Below, piece after piece: positions 6,824-11,078 of a stretch of 11,078 nucleotides of DNA. The notes below the pieces were generated by a model, which was not told the DNA's origin, searched no databases, and saw only the letters and a program-made list of their open reading frames with translations. A program made the translations under genes and the position numbers. The stretch is from CAXSEA01 sp964235675 (GTDB lineage: Bacteria > Armatimonadota > Armatimonadia > Armatimonadales > Capsulimonadaceae): the NCBI GenBank assembly GCA_964235675.1, contig CAXSEA010000111.1:1-11078 (forward strand), written 5' to 3'. Positions within the stretch are counted from its first letter, which is position 1. Every line of letters begins with the position of its first letter.

Positions 6824-6859
6824 AAAAAGCCCTGGAGCAATTTTGCTCCAGGGCTTTTT
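6824..6859. terminator. Bidirectional intrinsic terminator shared by tRNA-Ser and clpC
   Basis: A perfect 17-base inverted repeat (arms 6824-6840 and 6843-6859) has the GC-rich core GCCCTGGAGC and runs of five A at one end and five T at the other. It therefore reads as hairpin plus T run on both strands. It starts 4 bases after the tRNA CCA and ends 6 bases before the clpC stop codon. This is the expected layout for a terminator between two convergent genes. Confidence 0.93.
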
Positions 6860-6865
6860 CCATCA

Positions 6866-9460
6866 CTACGCTTCCGCGATCTGCTCGGGAGCGGACGATC
6901 CCTTGCTGCGGCTCTTTCGGTCCGTTCCAATCGGCTCGTCAGCCTCGACCACGCCGTCCAGCGTCAAATGCTCCGGCTCAAGATCGACATCCTGACCCAC
7001 CGGTTCGGCATCTAATCCAAGCGGCGCCCCCTTATGGAACACCAGCTTGGTGGCGTCCTCCGGATCGACATCCAAAACGACCGTATCGTTCGCTTCGAAC
7101 TTGCCCAACAAGAACTGCTCGGATAGCGGGTCCTCGATCAATCGCTGCACGGCGCGACGCAGCGGGCGAGCGCCGTACTGAGGATCGAATCCCTCTTTTC
7201 CAATCAATTCTTTCACGCCAGGCGTCGTTTCCAGGTCCATGCCCTGCGAACCGATCTGCTTCTTCACTCGCGCCAGCATCAAATCGACAATCTGCAGGAT
7301 TTCCTCGTGGCTGAGCGGATGAAACACAATCGTTTCGTCCACGCGGTTCAGGAACTCCGGTCGGAACACGCGCTTGAGCTCATCCTGCACCCGGTTCTTC
7401 ATGCTGTCGTAGTTAAATGTCTGTGTGCGGTTCGACCGATCAAAGCCCATCTCGCGGTCGCCGGTGATCTGCCGCGCGCCGACATTGGAAGTCATAATCA
7501 AAATGACGTTCTTAAAATCGACAACCCGGCCTTGCGAATCGGTCAACCGCCCGTCTTCCATCACCTGAAGCAGGATATTGAAGACTTCCGGATGCGCCTT
7601 TTCGATCTCGTCCAGCAGCACCACCGAGAACGGATTTCGCCGTACGGCCTCCGTCAGCTGGCCGCCCTCGTCGTATCCCACATATCCTGGAGGCGCTCCG
7701 ACTAGCCGCGAGACCGCGAACCGCTCCATATATTCGGACATGTCGATCCGAATCAAGCGCTCTTCCTTTTCCATCAAGATAGCGGTCAAAGCGCGGGCCA
7801 GCTCGGTCTTTCCAACACCCGTCGGGCCAAGGAAAATAAACGAGCCCATGGGTCGGCTCGGATCTTTCAACCCGGAGCGCGAACGCCTCAGTGCTCTCGA
7901 CACCGCTACAACTGCCTCATGCTGCCCGATAATCCGCTTGTGCAGCTCATCTTCCATGCGAAGCAGCTTCTGCGTCTCCGCTTCCACAAGCCGCGACACG
8001 GGAATGCCCGTCCAGCTAAAGACAATCTGCGCGACTTCGTCCTCGTCTACAACGCGCTTGGCCTGCTCGCGAGCGGTGCTCCACTGCTCTTCCAACGACC
8101 GCACCTTCTCGTCCAAGGTACTGCGCTGCGACTGCAGTTCATAAGCGCGCTCGTACTGCCGATTCGCCGGCAGGTTCGCCAGCTCCTTCTGAACGTTGCC
8201 CAACTCCAGCTTTGCGTCGCGCAATTCTTGAGGAGGCATCGCCGACCGAAGACGAACCCGCGAAGCAGCCTCGTCAATCAAGTCGATGGCCTTGTCCGGC
8301 AGAAATCGGTCGGAAATATACCGGTCGCCCAGCCGCGCCGCCGCGTCCAACGCCTCATTGGTAATCTCGACGTTATGGTGCGACTCATACCGAGCGCGAA
8401 GCCCTTTAAGAATCTCAATTGCCTCGTCGATGCTCGGCTCTTTCACCGTAATCGGCTGAAACCGTCGCTGCAAAGCGGCGTCGCGCTCGATATACTTGCG
8501 GTACTCGTCCATGGTCGTCGCGCCGATGCACTGCATCTCGCCACGCGCCAGCGCCGGCTTCATAATATTGGATGCATCAATTGCACCCTCAGCCGCGCCA
8601 GCTCCAACAAGTGTATGCAACTCGTCGATAAAGAGAATTACCTCGCCGGCGGCCTTGCGGACCTCTTCCATCACGCGCTTCATCCGCTCTTCAAACTCGC
8701 CGCGATACTTAGTCCCAGCGACCAAGGCCGCCAGGTCTAAAGCGACGACGCGCTTATCCTTCAGCATCTCAGGAATATCGCCCTGCACGATCCGCTGCGC
8801 CAGCCCCTCGGCAATAGCCGTTTTACCGACACCTGGCTCGCCCAGCAAGCATGGATTATTCTTGGTACGCCGCGAAATAATCTGGATGCACCGTTCGATC
8901 TCGCTGGCCCGCCCAATCACCGGATCAAGCTTCTCCTCGCGGGCAAGCTGTGTCAGGTCGCGCCCGAATTCGTCCAAAGTCGGAGTCCGCCGACGCTGCG
9001 CCGCCGCGCCTGCGGTCTGGTTGTCCGGGCCCTCCTGCAGCGACATTACCTCGCGACGCGTTCGGTCCAAATCGACGCCCAGCTTGGAAAGCACGCGTCC
9101 CGCCAAACCCTCGCCCTCGCGAATCAGCCCAAGCAGAAGATGCTCGGTACCGATATAATTGTTATTCAGCTGCCGTGCCTCGTCATAGGCGAGATCGATC
9201 ACGCGCTTGGCGCGAGGCGTCAGCTGCATGTCCTGGCCCAGGCGGCCGTCGCCGCGTGTAACCTGGCGCTCAATCTCGGAGCGGATTCGCCCCAGCGAGA
9301 CGCCTAACTTATCTAAAATACGGGCGGCGACACTGTCATTTTCCCGCACAAGGCCCAGAAGCAGGTGCTCGGTCGAGACATAATTCTCGCCCAATCTTCC
9401 CGCCTCTTCCTGCGCATAAAAAACGACTTTGCGCGCGCGCTCCGTGAATCGTTGCCACAT
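6866..9460 (-). CDS. clpC: ATP-dependent Clp protease ATP-binding subunit ClpC
   Basis: This 864-residue cytosolic Hsp100/AAA+ unfoldase feeds substrates to ClpP. Domains in order are two Clp N repeats (about 1-145), which bind adaptors and substrates, and the first AAA+ module with Walker A GEPGVGKT (207-214) and Walker B LFIDE (D279, E280). A short ClpC-type coiled-coil M domain (about 410-475) follows. The second AAA+ module has Walker A GPTGVGKT (545-552) and Walker B LLDE (D617, E618). The ClpP-binding tripeptide is M671-G672-F673, a variant of the usual [LIV]GF. The short M domain separates it from ClpB, and the two N repeats separate it from ClpA. A tail of about 55 residues, acidic then basic, extends past the usual ClpC end. 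The start is supported by GGAG 7 bases upstream. A terminator follows 6 bases after the stop, so it is last in its transcript. Confidence 0.96.
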   Translation of the reverse strand: MWQRFTERARKVVFYAQEEAGRLGENYVSTEHLLLGLVRENDSVAARILDKLGVSLGRIRSEIERQVTRGDGRLGQDMQLTPRAKRVIDLAYDEARQLNNNYIGTEHLLLGLIREGEGLAGRVLSKLGVDLDRTRREVMSLQEGPDNQTAGAAAQRRRTPTLDEFGRDLTQLAREEKLDPVIGRASEIERCIQIISRRTKNNPCLLGEPGVGKTAIAEGLAQRIVQGDIPEMLKDKRVVALDLAALVAGTKYRGEFEERMKRVMEEVRKAAGEVILFIDELHTLVGAGAAEGAIDASNIMKPALARGEMQCIGATTMDEYRKYIERDAALQRRFQPITVKEPSIDEAIEILKGLRARYESHHNVEITNEALDAAARLGDRYISDRFLPDKAIDLIDEAASRVRLRSAMPPQELRDAKLELGNVQKELANLPANRQYERAYELQSQRSTLDEKVRSLEEQWSTAREQAKRVVDEDEVAQIVFSWTGIPVSRLVEAETQKLLRMEDELHKRIIGQHEAVVAVSRALRRSRSGLKDPSRPMGSFIFLGPTGVGKTELARALTAILMEKEERLIRIDMSEYMERFAVSRLVGAPPGYVGYDEGGQLTEAVRRNPFSVVLLDEIEKAHPEVFNILLQVMEDGRLTDSQGRVVDFKNVILIMTSNVGARQITGDREMGFDRSNRTQTFNYDSMKNRVQDELKRVFRPEFLNRVDETIVFHPLSHEEILQIVDLMLARVKKQIGSQGMDLETTPGVKELIGKEGFDPQYGARPLRRAVQRLIEDPLSEQFLLGKFEANDTVVLDVDPEDATKLVFHKGAPLGLDAEPVGQDVDLEPEHLTLDGVVEADEPIGTDRKSRSKGSSAPEQIAEA

Positions 9461-9467
9461 AATTTAG

Positions 9468-9471
9468 CTCC
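9468..9471 (-). promoter_or_regulatory. Shine-Dalgarno GGAG for clpC
   Basis: GGAG on the minus strand lies 7 bases before the ATG at 9460, which gives the conserved MWQRFTERAR N terminus. Confidence 0.7.
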
Positions 9472-9551
9472 GTGTTCTACTGTCAACACAAATCGATTGA
9501 ACCGGCAGAGGCGTATCCAACTCCGAAACGGCAGCCGTCGCAGATACCGTA

Positions 9552-9560
9552 ATTGTACCA
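9552..9560 (-). promoter_or_regulatory. Possible extended -10 promoter (TGG-TACAAT) for clpC
   Basis: On the minus strand TGGTACAAT matches an extended -10 element (TGn plus TACAAT, five of six matches). No good -35 box is present at 17 bases, which extended -10 promoters can tolerate. Transcription would begin near 9545, giving a leader of about 85 bases. The rest of the 203-base typA-clpC spacer shows no clear CtsR or CIRCE operator. It does hold a 7-bp inverted repeat, CGCCGGG (9593-9599) / CCCGGCG (9623-9629), without a T run. Confidence 0.4.
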
Positions 9561-9663
9561 GTCGACTCTGCGAACCTTCCCAACTAATACGCCGCCGGGC
9601 TACAGGATATAAACACTGCAAACCCGGCGCGACGTTCCCATTATCTTTGCCGTTGCTGCTGTT

Positions 9664-11078
9664 TTAGCCGCGCGTCTTAGCCGCCTTGCGACGCATATCC
9701 GCGTTCAGCTCGCGCTTGCGCATCCGAATATTCTTCGGCGTGATCTCCACCAGCTCGTCGGCGGCGATATACTCGATGCATCGGTCCAGCGACATCAGCG
9801 TAAAAGGCGTCAATCGCACCGAAACGTCCGAGTTCGACGACCGCATATTCGTCAGATGCTTCGCCTTGCAGATATTGACTTCCAGATCCGTATCGCGCTG
9901 GTTCTTGCCGACAATCATGCCCTGGTAAACTTCCGTGCCCGGCGCGATAAACAAGATGCCGCGATCCTCCGCCCCGGCCAGCCCGTAAGCCGTCGCCACG
10001 CCCGACTCGGACGCGATCAGCGAGCCGTTCTGCTCCACGCCTATCTCGCCCATATACGGCTTGTAGCCCGCGAACAGCGAGTTCAGCGTTCCCGTGCCGC
10101 GCGTTTCCGTGATAAACAAGCTCCGGAAGCCCAGCAACCCTCGCGTCGGCACAATAAAGTGCAAAATCGTATGGCCGTCGGCGGTCGGGGACATATCCTT
10201 CAGCTCGCCTTTGCGACGTCCCATCTGCTCGATGACAAAGCCGCTGAACTCTTGAGCCACGTCGATCTCGACATCCTCGAACGGCTCCTCCAACCGGCGA
10301 TTCTCCTCATGAAGAATTACTTCCGGCGATGAAACCTGCAACTCGTACCCCTCACGCCGCATCGTCTCGATCAACACGCCCAGATGAAGCTCGCCGCGCC
10401 CGGAGACCAAATAGGCGTCAGGGCTCTCCGTCTCCTCCACGCGCAACGCTACGTTGGTCTGCAATTCCTTCATCAGCCGCTCGCGCAGCTTGCGCGACGT
10501 GGAGAACTGCCCTTCCCGGCCGCCGAACGGCGATGTATTCACCGCGAACGTCATCCGCAGCGTCGGTTCGTCCACCACGGTCACCGGCAGCGGAATCACA
10601 TTGGACGGGTCGCAGATCGTCTCGCCGATATTGATCTCCGGCAAGCCCGTGACGGCGATAATCTCGCCGGCGGCGACTTCCTCGACATCCACCCGGTTCA
10701 AGCCTTCATAAACGAAAATCGACGCCAGCCGACCGCTATGCGGCTGGCCATCCCGGTCCACATAGGTGATGCCTTGGTTCTGGCGAACTTTGCCGTTGTA
10801 GACTTTGCCGATAGCGACGCGTCCCCGGTAATCGTCGTAGTCCAGCGTAGCGGCGAGAATCTGCAGTGGAGCGTTCTCGTCGCCCTTGGGCGGCGGCACA
10901 TGCTCGACAATCGCGTCGAACAAAGGATGCAGATCGTCCCCCAGCTTGTCCGGCTCCGTGCCGGAGATGCCATTAATGGCCGACGCGTAGATAATCGGGA
11001 AATCCAGCTGGTCCTCATTCGCCCCAAGTGCGACGAACAGATCGAAAGTTTGGTCGATCACCCAGTCAGGCCGGGCGT
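9664..11078 (-). CDS. typA: Translational GTPase TypA/BipA, 5' end beyond the window
   Basis: This is the C-terminal 470 residues of TypA (BipA), a ribosome-binding GTPase of the EF-G family involved in ribosome assembly and stress or cold adaptation. The frame stays open to the right edge. It begins with ARPDWVIDQTFDLF, the segment that follows the NKxD motif in TypA, so roughly the first 130 residues with P-loop and switch regions are missing from view. The last GTPase motif (YASAING), the beta-barrel domain II (GRVAIGKVYNGKVRQNQ), the EF-G III/V-like domains and the TypA-specific basic C-terminal domain ending near TPKNIRMRKREL are present. LepA and EF-G lack that ending. A GTG at 11061 is inside the gene and not the start. 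It lies 203 bases upstream of clpC, with no clear terminator between. It shows no internal damage. Confidence 0.95.
   Translation of the reverse strand, partial: ARPDWVIDQTFDLFVALGANEDQLDFPIIYASAINGISGTEPDKLGDDLHPLFDAIVEHVPPPKGDENAPLQILAATLDYDDYRGRVAIGKVYNGKVRQNQGITYVDRDGQPHSGRLASIFVYEGLNRVDVEEVAAGEIIAVTGLPEINIGETICDPSNVIPLPVTVVDEPTLRMTFAVNTSPFGGREGQFSTSRKLRERLMKELQTNVALRVEETESPDAYLVSGRGELHLGVLIETMRREGYELQVSSPEVILHEENRRLEEPFEDVEIDVAQEFSGFVIEQMGRRKGELKDMSPTADGHTILHFIVPTRGLLGFRSLFITETRGTGTLNSLFAGYKPYMGEIGVEQNGSLIASESGVATAYGLAGAEDRGILFIAPGTEVYQGMIVGKNQRDTDLEVNICKAKHLTNMRSSNSDVSVRLTPFTLMSLDRCIEYIAADELVEITPKNIRMRKRELNADMRRKAAKTRG

Noticed and set aside
7919..8740. 273-codon open frame on the plus strand, opposite clpC
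   Set aside because: It is antisense to the M domain and first AAA+ module of clpC, with no motif of its own.
9481..9486. Perfect TTGACA on the minus strand upstream of clpC as a -35 box
   Set aside because: A -10 at 17 bases would be ATTATG, overlapping the start codon and matching only two of six consensus bases. It leaves no room for the Shine-Dalgarno site in the transcript.
9593..9629. Hairpin CGCCGGG/CCCGGCG as a terminator of typA
   Set aside because: The 23-base loop is large and no T run follows on the minus strand, so it does not look like an intrinsic terminator.
11059..11061. GTG as the start of typA
   Set aside because: The residues upstream (ARPDW) continue the TypA alignment in frame to the window edge, so this is an internal valine codon.
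1..11078. A novel defence, mobile or biosynthetic system
   Set aside because: All genes belong to recognised, mostly housekeeping families. No repeats arrays, toxin-antitoxin pairs, transposases, nucleases or unknown gene clusters were seen.

Overview
The window is a piece of an ordinary bacterial chromosome, moderately GC-rich with C/G-rich third codon positions. All seven protein genes lie on the minus strand. A single serine tRNA lies on the plus strand. ClpC, TypA and a TIGR00977-type citramalate synthase occur together with a DUF3667 membrane protein and a DUF58 protein. This fits a non-proteobacterial lineage, and the gene style resembles Armatimonadota, but that placement rests on protein feel alone and is low confidence. 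I see no phage, insertion sequence, CRISPR or toxin genes, and no sign of horizontal transfer.

Right part (about 6824-11078), read in the minus direction: the 3' two thirds or more of typA/bipA (ribosome-associated translational GTPase, running off the right edge), a 203-base spacer with a plausible extended -10 promoter, and then a complete clpC (Hsp100 unfoldase partner of ClpP). clpC ends in a strong hairpin with T runs on both sides. The same hairpin serves the tRNA-Ser(UGA) gene that comes from the opposite direction. The tRNA has a perfect TATAAT box upstream.

Left part (1-6654), read in the minus direction: an inositol-monophosphatase-family phosphatase, a DUF58 (von Willebrand A-like) protein, leuB, cimA and a DUF3667 membrane protein. 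The first four are spaced 37, 29 and 59 bases apart with no visible terminator between them, so they could be co-transcribed. After cimA there is an 88-base spacer holding a perfect 6-bp inverted repeat and a T-rich stretch. This may end the cimA transcript or act as an operator for the DUF3667 gene.

The clearest metabolic theme is branched-chain amino acid synthesis. CimA condenses pyruvate and acetyl-CoA to (R)-citramalate, and a LeuB-type dehydrogenase can carry out the later oxidative decarboxylation in the isoleucine (citramalate) or leucine pathway. The isomerase LeuCD is not in this window. The DUF58, phosphatase and DUF3667 genes have no obvious link to that pathway. I found no undescribed system here. 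The points worth a second look are small ones: regulatory palindromes, gene-start decisions, variant motifs and a tRNA-antisense reading frame.
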